From Poecilobothrus nobilitatus (taxonomy: Eukaryota; Arthropoda; Insecta; Diptera; Dolichopodidae): a DNA stretch of 64,000 bases. Shown one piece after another: positions 12,955-26,939 of this stretch. The notes below the pieces were generated by a model. That model was not told the origin of the DNA and did not search any database. It was given only the letters and a program-made list of their open reading frames with translations. The stretch spans positions 28,040,496 through 28,104,495 of the forward strand of contig OX352774.1 of the NCBI GenBank assembly GCA_947095535.1, read 5' to 3'. The stretch's first letter is position 1; every line of letters starts with the position of its first letter. The position numbers and the translations under genes are program-made.

Positions 12955-13120
12955 ACATTTCAACTTTACTTTGACAGCTCGCTGTGCGTATAGAGAGCGT
13001 ATAGAAAGCTAAAAGTATCCATTGTATAGCTGTTGCCAGATAACTCGTATAGCTGTTGCAGGATGTTCGTGTTCGTTCTACAATTCTGGTGGATGATGGA
13101 AGTTAGATTAAGCTAGCTAA
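12955..13120. other. GC-richer island with 23-bp tandem duplication
   Basis: GTATAGCTGTTGC occurs at 13024-13036 and again at 13047-13059, exactly 23 bp apart. The surrounding text (TTTGACAGCTCGCTGTGCG, GAGAGCGTATAGAAAGC) is much richer in G and C than its flanks. It may be a fragment of a dispersed element or a regulatory island. No open frame runs through it. Confidence 0.4.
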
Positions 13121-16100
13121 AAACTTAAACATCAAGAGAGCTCAGTATTTTTTTATGTCTTTTAAAGACATATATACACAAAAACAAAAAAAAATTTTTT
13201 TAAAAGCTTAAAAATTTTTGAAAATTTTTAAAATACCTATGTTAATGTATGATAGGTTGTCATTTTTAATTTCATTTTTTCTGTTAATTCGAAATTACAA
13301 ACATTTACTTTACAAAAATTTATTTGTTATAAGCTTAATTCTCACGTATCAGTTCAGTCTCAATTTAAATTTTTTGGTTAAAATTTTTTGGTAGTCAATT
13401 TAAATCTACTTATCCACCTATTTCAGTTCAGTCCCAGTCATTTTGATTTTCATGGGGTCCGATTATTTTTTAGGTTGCTATACGATTCTTTTTTAAAATA
13501 ACTGATCCGTAATTTTATTTTTTCTTGTTCGTTTAAAGCACTCTTTGTATTCGAACTGGCAAGTGATAAACAATTAATTAAATTGGTATTGGCAAATATA
13601 TTTTTTTATTCATTTTCTGTACTAAAATTTTAAATTGAAATATGAAGCGACTCATATTGAAATGAAATGTGTATACATACAAATATCTGAGACTAAATTC
13701 AGAATAAACTGATATGTCAAATGATATATGGAAATCAATAATTCATTATATTTGAAAACTAATTAAAATTATTACTTAATAACTTGCATTAATTTAAATA
13801 TAAATATTTGTGAAGATAAAAGTAGGAAATTATTACGCGATGATATAAATATATAGGTACTTTATAAAATGTGTACAAAAAATGTCAATTCTAAAAATAA
13901 GTCTATAATTTAAATCGTTATCGGAAAAAAATTCGAAAACAACAAATTTCAAGATATGTATTTAAATTCTTAAAAAAACAAGAATAAATGAAACAATTTT
14001 CAATATTCGATCACTTACGGTAAAAATTCTCTTGGACAAAATAAATTTTAAAAAATTTCACTGAAAAACAAAAAAAAAAAATGAAAATCATTGTATTTTG
14101 GTATACAAGATTTGAATTTTTGTGAATTTTCATGATTTTATCTTAAATGATTCTAATAAAAAGTGATTATTAGATGAAGAATTAATGTGTTTCTATCATT
14201 TGGAGAAGTAAAACACATTTCGATAAAAATGTCGTATAGACGTTTTTTTTACTATTATTGTAAGCCTTCAAAGTGTCAATAGAGCTAATCTAAGCTAGAA
14301 TAATTTAAATTATAGAAATCAAAAATCCTGACAAACAGATCATCACAGAAATAGAAAATATCAATAGCCATCATAACAGGATCCTATAAAAAAAAACAGG
14401 ATTCATTAAAATCGTATTTATTTTCAACTGAAGGCCCTTTTGGAAAAGGATTATGATAAACATTTAGATAGGATTATGTTAAAAAAAATAAATATGTATA
14501 TTTTATATATTATGCAAAATAATTTATTTTCCAAATATTTTAATTTAAAAATTAAAATTTAATCCTTTTCAATACAATTTATACCTATACCTATATCTAA
14601 CGGATTTTAATAACAGGTGTAACATTTTCTAAATGTGATTTCTTTTTTTTTTTACTTATAAAGTTATATTTTATGTTTTATTTTTCTTTTGTTTCTAAAC
14701 TTGAAAACAAAAAAATTTAAAAAAAAAAAAAACCAACAAAAAAAAAAGATCACTTCATGATCTTATTTTATTCTAAAAAATTTTACTGCAACATGCTACA
14801 TTGCTACTTGCAACAAAATAAAAAAAAAATAAAACAGAAATGAAACATTTAAATCGTTTAAATAAAAAGAAAATGTATTCTATTTTTAAGTTTTCTTTCT
14901 TTTTTCTTTTTTTTTTCTTTTTTTTCTATATAGTAACAAAAATTCCATCTACTTTACTTTTATCTTGTCTCCACCATTTAAATTGCATCTTAAAGAGATC
15001 AGATCATCAGATTTGAAGCGACCACACGTATTGACAAACCTTTCTTTTAAAAACCAAAGAACAAAAAAAAAAAATTTAAATTGATCTCATGTTGCAAAAT
15101 ATATAAACAATGGGAATAAAATAAAAAGAAAAAAACAAACAAACAATAAAAATTCTTGTTTTTTTAACTTTAAAAGTTTTTTTTTTTTTTTTTTGTTTAT
15201 TGTCATTTTTTATAATATGGATATGTACTTTCATACATTGTATGTATATATATATATACATATAAATTGTATGAAAGAATCCTATCAAGGCTTTTAAAGA
15301 ACTTAAATCAAAGCAATCAGACATAATAGTTTACTAATTTAGTGTAATATGCATTTGGAAAGAGAGTCAAGAAATTACATATATGTATACTTTTATAATA
15401 TTATTTATATATGTACATATGTAGTAATGTATATGTATATAATACGTACTGTAACCTTTAAAATAAAAGGCCAATTCCAGTGATCGGGACAGTAATTTGA
15501 TCATTGTCTGGACAATAAACTTGATGATATTATATTATTATGCATATAAATAAATATTTTAATATAATTTTAAATATATCAGTGGTGATGTCACAGAAGA
15601 GCTGATCATAAAAAATAAAAAAAATTATTTAACTTTTTATTAAAATGTTTAACATATTGAGTATTAGTATTCGGTTTATTCATTTCGAATATTCGGATTA
15701 TACATATGTACATACATACATATATTATGTCAAAGGTTGTTTTTTTTTTCATTCGAAATATTCCATATAAAGTACCTACCTATCGGATTTTCTATTTTAT
15801 TATTTCTACTAAAATATTCAAAACGTATAGGTACCTTTTTTTTTCATCTCAAAATTGAAATAAACATATTCTATGATTGACAGGAATATGAGAAAAAAAT
15901 TTTTTTTTTGTTTATTTTAAAATTTGGAAAATAGAAAGTATCTAGTACTTATTGTACAAAAAGAACAATGACAGCTTCTGTTGTCAAAACTTTCTTCTTT
16001 TTATTTTTTTTAGATTCGCTTGTTCGCAATTCCGAATATTCTATGGTCCAGAATTATATTGCTTCCATTTCTTTTAAAGAATTAATAAATATAAAAATAC

Positions 16101-17796
16101 TCATTATAATACAACTAACTATTATATTTAGATCATGATTCCCTAGAACTTCGGAACGGACACTATATGAAAATTTTACTTTAAAACATTTACAATTTAA
16201 GAAGTTCTTTTATTAAATTGTAAAAATTATCAAAGTTTTATTTTTTATAAAAAAAAAAACAAAATATAATAGATAGATCAAAACAAAAAAACATCGATTA
16301 AGTATCGAATATCGAATAACAGGATTCAAGTTTCCTAAATAAAAATTCGACTGAAGGATAGCATTTTATTATACCAAAAAAAAAAAAAAAATAAAAATCT
16401 AAACAGCATAGTACGACACTGATTCTGTCTTTACGTAAATTATTTCATTAATTTTTTGTTACGCTTTTATTTTATTCTAAAATACTTAAATTTTTTGTCG
16501 GTTTTATTTTTTTTATTTAAAATTGTTCTGTTTTTAGCACATTCTCAAAAATATTTAACATAATAAAGTTATAATAATTGTACTCTGTCTGTCATATCGT
16601 CTATCTGTTTGTCATGCGCAAACAAAGTTTCTCCACCGTTTGAAATGAAGTAACGTCATATTTACCATAAATAAAAAATAACAGTTGAAAAACTTTTTTT
16701 TTTTATTTCTTATCACCAACAGTGGAGCTTCACCCCGTCAAAGTTGAAAAATTTATATTTTTTAATAACCTCAACAAAAAACCATCAGTCGAATGTTATA
16801 CACTTTATAGATTAATGAAATTTTTTTTTTTTTATTAACTATTGGTATAAGGTAGCGTTTTGTAAAACCAAAATTTTGCTAAATATTCTATAATTTTAGA
16901 CACCTGTTACCTGCAGTACACGTACACCTAACTTCAAATTTCCTTAAAATAATAAACGAAAATTAATTCAATTCTAAAATTAATAAACAATCCTAAAATG
17001 TTTTTCTTGTTTCACATTTTTGAAATTGTACATCTTTAAAAACCGTTAATTTTACACACTACCTGATTTTTTTTTTCCTGTTTTTTTTTTCGTTTTTTAA
17101 ATTATGCACACGCAAACTTCACCCCTTTGTTAAATTCATATGATGGTTCCTTGTCGCGATTTATAAACATATACGTACCTATATACAATAATACCTTTTT
17201 ACATAATATGTATGTATGTATTTACATATGTGTAAAAATTGTCCTATGCATATCCTATATACATATGAACTTTTGCCTTTTCAATTCAGTAGTATAATAT
17301 AGGCAACATGGTTTGTAATACTTTGTATACCTATATCATTATTTTTTTTTTCTATATAAATTTTTCCTATAGTAAAAATGAACTTTAACAAAAAAAAAAT
17401 ATCAACTCATGAGTAAAGAAAATGAACAAATTACATACTTACTTAGTATAGATATTAATAAAAAAAAGAAAAAAAAAAAAATGAAACAAAAAAGAACTGA
17501 AAAAAGTATAACCAGAAAAAAGAACACGAAATAAAAAAAAAAACAACAGACTACTTTGCGCAATAGCGCCATTTAAAATAAACAAATAAAAAGAATTTTT
17601 CAGATAAAGAGACTTCTAAATAATTATTTGTCCATAAGAAAAATTTTGATACGAGCACCAAATTTGTTCTTTTGTTTGTATGTAAGTGGATATTCTTAAA
17701 TATGATTTTCTTTTTCTTCTAGTTTTATAACCGAGTATTGAATTTTTGCTCATCATCATAACAAATTTTAAGAAATTTTCCATAGGTTTCCATATA
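13121..17796. other. AT-rich gene-free stretch
   Basis: Low-complexity AT-rich DNA with scattered TACATA repeats. The open frames at 15076-15324 and 17616-17825 (minus) are hydrophobic or lysine-rich translations of simple sequence, and the second runs into the palindromic element that follows. Nothing else could be supported. Confidence 0.5.
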
Positions 17797-18023
17797 TGGT
17801 GGCATGTCATTACTCTTTTTGTCATAATTCCCTTAAGGAGTTATGACACTCTACTTTGTGTTTTAAGTCCTTTAGGGATTTATGACAAAAAATAAAGTGT
17901 CAAAACTCCCTAAGGGATTTATGACATTTTTTTCAAGGCACTTATGTCACACTTTAAAATTTTAATAAGTGTCATAAGTCCCTCAGGGAGTTATGACACA
18001 AAGGAATTATGACATGTCACCAG
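17797..18023. mobile_element. Foldback/MITE-like element built of TCCCTNAGGGA palindromes
   Basis: The ends are inverted: TGGTGGCATGTCAT at 17797-17810 pairs with ATGACATGTCACCAG at 18009-18023, and pairing extends inward through the first and last palindromes. Inside are four dyad units of about 25-27 bp, each of the form GTCATAANTCCCTNAGGGANTTATGAC: 17821-17847, 17862-17886 (left arm decayed), 17899-17925 and 17971-17997. Short spacers separate them. The whole block can fold on itself at two scales. No coding potential. It is probably a non-autonomous foldback transposon, although protein-binding dyads would look similar. No target duplication is clear. Confidence 0.65.
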
Positions 18024-20558
18024 TTCTATATGTATGTATGTAATACAGTTTGACCTATATAAAAGTTTAGAAGAATTTTTAGTTAAAGTGAATGAAATTT
18101 TCAAGTTCTGATTTCTTGACGTATTTAAATTCTATTCCCCATTATGTATTTTCAATTATGAAGAACTTTGAAAGATTAAAAAAATCCATAACCAATTAAG
18201 AATTAAAATTAAAATAAAAAAATATATATGTATAAATAAGACAACAAATTAATTTTAATCAAATAAAAGTTGATATTTAATTAAAAATCATAATAAAGGT
18301 TAATTAAGGAGTGACTATTACATTTTTAAAAAATTTTTGCACAAATAATTTAATACATACATATATATGTATATCTACATAAATGTTTTATATTATATAT
18401 ATGTAGTTATAGTACAACAAAATAAAACGACCGATAAACATTCACGATTTTAATGTATAATTTTATATATCAATTATAAATATTTACATATATATATATA
18501 CATATGTGTATATATACATAACATATATAATACATATATGTATAAATTATATATAAACTTGCATAAGTTGCATGCACTTTAACAAATAATCTGCCTACAA
18601 ATTACAAACATATTATCTGATATTATCATATAAACTTGCATTTTTTTTTAAACAAAATTCTCTTTATATATTCTTATATAAATTGTATTCTCTCTTTGCA
18701 TACTTCAGTCCAGGCCAGTATACAATACCAATACTAAATAATATTCTAAGGTTGTCACTTTGTTCCAAAAATATGTATCATCCCCTATACATTCTTTTTT
18801 TTTTTTTTCAAAAGAAAATATATTAAGCTAAAAGTAAATTATCTATAAAATAAACAATATATTTTTATACCATCAGTAAATGCCAAACCTAAATGATACC
18901 CCCCATAGGGCATGGCTATATTATTATCTACTTCATTCAATTGAAATCAATTTGCTCGTTTGATATGGATAAAGAATTTTATTGTAGAAAAATTATGTTT
19001 GTTCAGGAATAATAAAATTTTACTTCTTCACTATATCCAAAACTTATTCAAAGTTTTATTATACTAAACTTATGTTCTTTTAGTTCCTTTTAAATTAATC
19101 TTGTTTTGAAATCCGGACCACACATCTTTTCACGTTGACTTTTCTTAAAAATTGTTTAATCAATTAGTTTATTGTCATTCTGATTATTCATCTGTTGCTG
19201 CTTTTATTTTAAAAGCTTCTTTTATATCGTACTGTTTGTTATTTTGTTAAATGAAAGTTTTAGTTGTACCTATAATAGAAAGTACTTAGCGTTATCAATA
19301 TTTTTTTTCTTAGCATAGCTACAAACAGTTTATTTTATACCATAATATTATATACCAAAATCTCTAATTATACCACATTATACTACTATAATAATTTTTA
19401 TATAGTGATAACTTTGTTTTATCTTTTTCATACTTTAACTTTACGTTTCATTCAGTTTTCATAAATTTTGTTTATAGATTAGATAGATAGAGTAAAAATT
19501 TGTTAAAAATTCTAAATTATACATTTATCTCTTTTTAACACATTAGAAATTAAATAACAATTTTGTAATTTTGAAAATATTCTTCTCTGAGTATATTCAA
19601 CTTGAGTTGAAAAAATGATTCCATTCCATTACCATTTTTCATATTATATAAATATAGATAGAGATAGAAAGAAAGTAAAAATCAAAAAAAAAATTTTATA
19701 TTGAGAAAAAATTAAACAACAGCCAAAGTAAAGAAATACAAAATAAAAATTTTTCAGATATATTTTTTAATTCAAGTTCGACGGTTGGTTGGTTTGTCTC
19801 GGTTTCATTTTCAAAATAAAAATAAAAAAAAAAAAAGCAAAAACAAAAACAAAAAAGAAATTTTAAGAAAAAATACACCGCAAAGTTAAAAAAAAAAATA
19901 AACATTACATTACTTCCTTTTGAAAAAAATTTCGATATTGTGGTGGATTTAAAAAAAAAAGTGGTGGAGATAATTGCTGAAAAAAATTAAAAAAAAAAAC
20001 ACAAAAAAAATATAAATAAATATTTTTTATTTCTTGTTTTAAGAAATTTTCGTGATAACATTAAATAAAAACAAGAAATAATCAATAATTAACAAAAAAA
20101 ATAAAAAATATATAGGTATATTTTATTTTTTTATATTTTTTTTTTATTAAAATTGATTTTTGAAATTAATTTTCCATTAAAAATAAAAATTACAACACAG
20201 AATAAACAGGGAAAAAAAATAAACATTAAAAAGTTTATCGACATTTATTGGTTCTTTTTTCAAGAGTTCAAAATGTCAAAAAAATAAAATAAAATTTTTT
20301 TTTTTTTAAATTATTAATTAAAATTAAAAGAAAAAAAAAAAACAATTAAAATATTAATTAAAAAAAAATATAATAAGAAATTAAATAAAAAATAAAAAAA
20401 AAGCATAAATCAAAACAAACACACATACAAACAAAAAAAAAATTTTCTTTGAATCCTTTTCAAAGTCATATTCATAGGTATACTTATGTAAAATTCTTAT
20501 TACTATTTATATAATTCAAAATAAATTTTTATATAATAATAGATACATAATATTATAT

Positions 20559-20561
<3 letters not shown>

Positions 20562-20589
<28 letters not shown>
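20562..20589. repeat. AAAT microsatellite
   Basis: AAAT/AATA repeated about seven times. Confidence 0.8.
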
Positions 20590-21238
20590 TGCCTTCAATA
20601 ATCGGTTAATAATTTCCAAAATTAAAAATAAATAACAACATTAATTTTATTTAGTTTTTATTGAATTTTATATACATAAGTACTTATATATACCGTATAC
20701 CTATACATAGTGCGATATTATTATAATAAGTATAGAATTTGAAAATTCTACACCAAATAAAAATTTATATTATTATAATTGACAAAAAAAAAAAATTTCA
20801 TCTTCCTATTTTGTTACTTTTAAATACAATTTTAAAAGAAAAAAATATGTAATTACATTATCATGTAAATTTTTGAAAATTGAAGTTATTAAAAAAAAAC
20901 AAAATATAAAACAAATACAAAAACAATTTTTTCTTTAAAAATTTAAATTTAATTGAAAAAAAAAAGGATAATTAGTAAAACAACATCAAAAACGAAGAAA
21001 AACAAAAACAAGGAAAAATTTCTAAAATTCCTTCTTTTTCATTTAATACGACAAAAAAAAAAAACAAGAATCAAATAAGAAAAAAAAAAAAATTTATGGT
21101 GAAAAATCAATTTTTCTTTTAATTTTTCTTCTTGTTTTTTTTTCGTTGTTTTTTTTTTTATTATTTTTACACCGACCACTTCTTTTTCTTTCTGTAAGTA
21201 CATTTTATTATATATTTATATTATATACATAAGTATTA

Positions 21239-21242
<4 letters not shown>

Positions 21243-21281
<39 letters not shown>
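21243..21281. repeat. AT dinucleotide microsatellite
   Basis: About 19 uninterrupted AT units. Confidence 0.95.
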
Positions 21282-21286
<5 letters not shown>

Positions 21287-22480
21287 TACACATATATGTA
21301 CATTTTACCCCTAATTTATATATATATACATAAAATTTATACTTTCATATATATAACTATATTATAATATATATACAACTCCATATAATATACATATAAT
21401 ATTATATTTGTATATTTTGTACATAAGTATATGTATACATGTTTTAATATAATCTGTTTACATACAGATTTTTCAAAAAGAAAGTTTTGAGTTTGAAATG
21501 AAATTTTCTATTTAAAAAAAAAACAAAAAAAAAATTTACCTCAATTTATTTGATTTCATCACTTAAATGTATTTAAATTTAGAGGGTGTGTTAGATTAAG
21601 TTATAATAACAAGGATATCAATTTTTTTCAATAAGGATAAAAAAAATATATTTGAAACTTTTCATCAAATGACGTCATTTTTAATTGATATACGAAATAT
21701 AATATATACATATATAGTTAATTGCAAGTAAAATAAAGAAAAAATGATAAGTTATTTAAGGCATCAGATTTCATAAAAACATTTTTAATTAAATGAAAAA
21801 CAAAAAAAAAAAAAAAAAACTATCCACATCAAAGTTTTAAATTAATACTTTATAAGTTTTGTATATATACTTATTTACTTTAACTGGGTCATTTATAATT
21901 CTAATATTAATAATAATATAATAATTTTAGTATTTACCTACGAATAATAATTTGATCAATTATCAATAAATTGATTTAATAATTTCTAAATTTAAATCTG
22001 TATCTTTTATTTAATTTTATTAATGTAATAAAGTATAGATATATAATAACGGTAATTTTATTTATATATAAGGACATTAAATGCATATTACAATTAATTT
22101 AGTTAATATATGAACGTGTGTTATTTAAATTGCTAAATTGCAAAATTGAACACAAAACTTTATTAAATTATTAAATTAAATATTAAAATATTAAATTTTT
22201 AGATTATAATATAATCAGTAATCGTAACTTAATTCAATTAGTATACAGTTATATAATATGTACTTCTTTTTGTTCATAATAATTAATAAATAATAAATTT
22301 AAGGAAAGTTGATCATATGATTTTGTATCTTTGGATAACATTTTATATAACTAACTATCATCATCATATAACAATCATTCATTGTCATTTAAAAACCAAA
22401 CAAAATCAATAATACGAGAGTGAGCTTACAAATTATAATCATATGATGTTTTTCAAATGATTTGTTATAAGTGTTTTTTT

Positions 22481-22568
22481 TTTAATCTGACCACAGATTT
22501 GATTAAAACGAGCACATACACTGAACAGAGAATGCACAGTGTGAGTTCAGATCGCTCAGATTAAAAAA
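22481..22568. repeat. Short inverted repeat with TTAATCTGA ends
   Basis: TTAATCTGA (22482-22490) pairs with TCAGATTAA (22555-22563). Within it CACTG and CAGTG, and CTGAAC and GTTCAG, also pair. It is more GC-rich than its flanks. Related GCTCTGATTTAATT and CTCTACTCTGATTAAAA strings occur near 22940 and 23610, so it may border the repeat that follows. Confidence 0.4.
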
Positions 22569-22954
22569 ATAGAAATACGATTTGAATAAACTATAATTTT
22601 TATAAATAAATAATACATTTTATAAGTTTTAATTAACATTTTGATGGAGTTGCTTCCAAATATAATATTTTTGAAATTAATGGTAATGCAAAAATAATAT
22701 AAAAAACCAGAATTATTTCGAAGAAGTTGTGTCAAGATTTTCGGCTAAATCTTGAGGTTAAATTTTCACTTAAACTTAATTTCTGGTCAGAATTATGAAT
22801 AAAAAAAAATAACAAAACAAATATTTTAACATTTCTTTTTTATGCAAACATTAAAATGTACTTGTCAATTTATTATGCTCAACCGTATTCAGATATTTGT
22901 TCTAATAGCGCTTATAGTGCGCTCTAAAGCTGAACATGCTCTGATTTAATTAAA

Positions 22955-23530
22955 AAAACGAGGAAGAATGCAGTTGAGTAGACTGTATCAACTCTGGGAT
23001 ACCCGTATGAATGTAATATGCCCTGTTCCTATAAAACTTGATCATATTTTAAAAACTTTCAGATGTTTTAGTACCGACGTTAACTACAGAGATATATTTA
23101 TGTAAATTGTGGAGTTGTGTGACAGCTACCCGAATCTATTGCACAGGCACAACTAAATTTTACAGATGTTGTTGTCATAAAACTTGATCATCATTTATAA
23201 GATTTTAGACGCTTAGCTTCATTAAGTTCCAAGAAATGCAAAAAGCCTGAATCGGCTGCTTTAGACTAATTAAATTTTACAAAAGTTTTTGGCATGATTT
23301 AAATAGCAAAACTAACAATTTTGTAAAAGTGACGTAAAAAAAATTTCAGCCTCCCAGCTCTTTTATTTTTTGAGTTATCGTGCGGACGGACGTACATGGC
23401 TTAATCGACTCAAAATTCGATTCTGAGCCGATCCATACCTTTGACACTATATCTAGCTAGACTCCTCAAAGGTGACACAAACGTAATGGCAAATTTATTA
23501 TACCCTTGAACATAGTTCATAGGGGTATAA
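22955..23530. mobile_element. Dispersed repeat, copy 1 (GAGGAAGAATG...GGGGTATAAAA)
   Basis: It begins GAGGAAGAATGCAGTTGAG and ends with TTATACCCTTGAACATAG and GGGGTATAAAA. It contains TTTTTTGAGTTATCGTGCGGACGGACG and a following CTTAATCGACTCAAAATTCG stretch. The phrase ATAAAACTTGATCAT recurs about 146 bp apart (near 23033 and 23178), so the interior is a degenerate tandem repeat. A diverged second copy lies at 58590-59410 in the same orientation and order. Similar 'stay-in-phase' GACGGACATGGCT...TATACCC text is, to my knowledge, common in fly genomes, but I cannot name the family. Confidence 0.65.
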
Positions 23531-24484
23531 AAATACAAAGTACTACAAGCTCTGAACGCTCACTTCTTTAAAAAGAAAAAAACCCGATTTCTATTTAAAC
23601 CAATTAAGCTCTACTCTGATTAAAAAAAAAAAAACAAAACCCCTTATGACTATTATAATTATTAATTAGGGTTGTGATTTTATCGAATAGAAATTAATTG
23701 ATAATCATATTGATAATCATATCAAAAACTTATCAAATATTCTTATGACACCTAATTACTATTATAGAAGTAATGTATAACATAGAATTTTAAAATAATT
23801 TCAAATATATTATACTTAAGCTATATATTTTTAAATATTATTTAGTAAAGACATTGTAACAGATCTTTTACTCAAGAGTAAACGGAGTATATTAAAGATA
23901 AAACTCAAATTAGAGCAGTATTAAAAGAGGGCAACTTATAGAACTGTAATTTATAAAAAGGAAACAAAACTATTTCATCTTGCTAAAAAAAAGTAAACTT
24001 TAGCATGCTATTCATTTTTAACATAACATCTACATAATATAGCTTTTTGATTACTTTTCGTTTTCAAATGAAATTTTGTTATTGCGTTTGACCAGACCAG
24101 ATATGATAGTGTAAAGTGATTAATTTATAAAAATCTACAATCTATTAAACTAAAAATAATTCATAAATGATTTTCGAAAAGCAATATGACGCATTACATA
24201 ATTTATTTTTTTGATTAATTAAATTATTATTCATTTATTAAAATAATGTAGACCTTGGAATTGGGATTGTATAAAGATTCCATATAACTATACAGATTGG
24301 ACATTGAAATTAATTAAATAGAAATGTAATAAAATAGAATACTTAAGTGTAATTTAATAACTTTCTTACAAGCTGTTACAGGACGAAAGGACATAATTAT
24401 GTTAACCATATTGTACAATATTATATAAATCATAAACAAAATTAATATTTATTATTAAATACACGCACACTTTTAATATACATA
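23531..24484. other. AT-rich spacer
   Basis: No open frame, RNA gene or repeat ends identified. Confidence 0.45.
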
Positions 24485-24486
24485 TA

Positions 24487-24835
24487 CAGGGTGTCCGAGA
24501 CTCAAGTACGTGTACTGCACTCAGTGATTGGGGGCATTAAAACAAACAAAAAATTGTACTGGAGGGGGGATCTATTGTGGACCCTTTTCGAGATATGAGG
24601 GATTAAAGATTTTTTAGATATGAAGAATAGAAAAGTGTGTTTATTGTATTTTTAATAGATAAAATTGGTTATAAAATTAAATTACAACACTAGATTATCA
24701 ATAATTTAAAATTTTATCGAATGTGCAGATGTTTTTTTTAATAACACACTTTTCTATTCTTCATATCTCAAATTTTTTATATTAAATTGATTTATCACTG
24801 AGTGCAGTGCGCGTACTTGAGTCCCGGACACCCTG
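24487..24835. mobile_element. TA-flanked MITE with long nested inverted repeats
   Basis: The left end, CAGGGTGTCCGAGACTCAAG onward (24487-24528), is the near-perfect complement of the right end at 24794-24835, which finishes ACTTGAGTCCCGGACACCCTG; arms are about 42 bp. TA dinucleotides abut both ends (24485-24486 and 24836-24837), consistent with a TA target duplication, though the AT-rich context weakens this. A second inverted pair lies inside: AGATATGAAGAATAGAAAAG (from about 24617) against CTTTTCTATTCTTCATATCT (about 24748-24768). No open frame. TA targets are typical of Tc1/mariner-type transposases, so a non-autonomous member is the likely reading. A decayed relative of the left half is at 52752-52880. 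Confidence 0.85.
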
Positions 24836-25013
24836 TATATTATGTATAACTTTTATATAATATAACTTTATCTATATACTTAATCATTCATTATTCTACA
24901 TTATAATTTTTCTTATACCCATAATTCTAAATGAAATTTTAATACAAACATTTTATAATATCATGATAATTTTAAAGTTTTGACACAAAATATTCAATAT
25001 TATATTAAATACA

Positions 25014-25020
<7 letters not shown>

Positions 25021-25062
<42 letters not shown>
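25021..25062. repeat. AT dinucleotide microsatellite
   Basis: About 21 uninterrupted AT units. Confidence 0.95.
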
Positions 25063-25067
<5 letters not shown>

Positions 25068-26939
25068 ATTTAATATTCTAAACAAATATTTTTCCATTAT
25101 TTTATTTTGATTTATATCAAAACTGACCATCATTTCAAGTAAAATAAAATTCCAAAGTGAATTTTAATTCTTAAGTGAAGAAAAATAAAAAATAATATAA
25201 ATAAATAAATAAAGAAATCTAATAATTATTTATTATTAGTTCAAAAAAAAAAAAATAAATTTTTTTTTTTCATACTTATGTATATAGTTAAGATTATTAT
25301 ATAAAAACAAAAATATAAGTAGGTACATATGAACTTTAATATAAATAATTTCTACTAAAGTTAAAATTAACTAAGTGAAAAAAATTTAAATTTAAATAAT
25401 TGAGGTTTTTATAATATAATTTTGAACAATAAACTAATAAAGAAATAGTTTGTCAAGTATTATAATTAAAATTATCAATGAAAATAAAAAATTAAATTTA
25501 CTTATTATATAAATCAGAATTTTAGTCGCCATTTTTTTATTTTTCCAAAAATACATAATTGGCGTTTAATTCAATTGTGCACGAATAGAAACAAAATAAT
25601 TTATTTTTTATTTCATTTTTATTTTTATTTTTCTTCTTTTTTTTTTTTGTTTTTTTGGAACATTCATCTCAAATTAACTTATTTTTTCCTATTTTAATAA
25701 AAAAAAAGATTGTCTTATTTTTAATATAAAACATTTATTTTGCTCCCAAAAAGTTACATTCAAAATTTATGACAGTTATTATATCTGTAGGACAGTTTTA
25801 AACATATACATTCATATTATAATATATGTACATATATAACAATTTAGATATACATATTGCTGATTGCATAATATTTTGTTGTCATATTATAATTTAGATA
25901 TTATTATATTTTCCTGAAATACCGTTATATCATTCATTTTTGTATAGTTAAATTTTAACAGATAACAGATGGGATTTTATATTTATTCAAAAGGTGTTCA
26001 GTTCCAGGTTTATTCAACAAGTTGACAGTTATACATTTTTGATGTGTTATTTTCTTCTTGTTTTTTGTTTGTTTTTTTTTTCTGTTTGTTTTATAGCCTT
26101 AAATACATTTTAATCTCATTCAATCCTATTCTGTGTAAAAGAATTTAATAAATATATACGTATAAAATATGTAGCTAGATATATTAACTATTTTATATAG
26201 GTATACATTAAATTGTGTCTATGTAGGTATATTGTGTGCGTAATTTAATACGTATATAGAAAATAGGATATTTAAAATATAAACATTTATTATTTTGTTT
26301 AAAATTTCCTTTTTTTTTTTATTTGTATACTCAAGAGAAATGAAAAATTTTTTGGAATCCTTTATAATAATTTTTTCCAAAGCTTAATTTATAGGTACAT
26401 ATGTATGTATATATTCATTTCTGTTTTGTATTGTTTTCAAAAATAGTTCAGAATTAATATTTTTTTTTTTAAAAAGAGAATTTTGTAACCTTGTTATGCC
26501 ATAAAATGTTTTATTGGGTACTTCTTCATTTTTCACCTGTAAATTGTTAAATAATAACTTAAAATCTATATACATATTTTAAAAATTTTTTTTATATATA
26601 AACATACATACATTATGTACTATAAAAATATGTTAGAATTTCTAAATGAAGCATTGGCAAATGGCAACATTGGGAAAAATCAAACAGAATCTCAAAATTT
26701 TTTTTTCAGACACTATTTTTAAAACGTTACCATTTTCTTTAATCAATTTCTTTTTCCTGATATATAGTCATTCATTTATTCGAAAATCTATTATGCGTTT
26801 ATGGTAACAATAAATAGCATTAATTTATAAATTTACAGTTCTTAAGATGGTCTTTTTAACCTTTTCATCTTCTTTGGTTTTCCAAACCGTACAGTTTGTA
26901 TCTTTAATAAAGTGCGTTTGCTCTCTAGTAAAAGATCTG
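25063..26939. other. AT-rich gene-free stretch
   Basis: No supported feature. The minus-strand frame at 26384-26575 crosses simple sequence and has no recognisable motif. Confidence 0.45.

Larger units (their letters stand above)
18024..22480. other. AT-rich gene-free stretch
   Basis: Includes TATATG microsatellites near 18480-18550, a poly-F translation at 19696-19905 (minus) and extreme A/T homopolymer density at 19680-21200. A TTCTTTCTGTAAGTAC segment at 21187-21202 contains a donor-like GTAAGT but has no open frame before it. Confidence 0.5.

Noticed and set aside
17821..17997. CRISPR array, from evenly recurring palindromic units
   Set aside because: Spacers are short and unequal, units differ, and the outer ends are inverted; the host DNA is eukaryotic in character.
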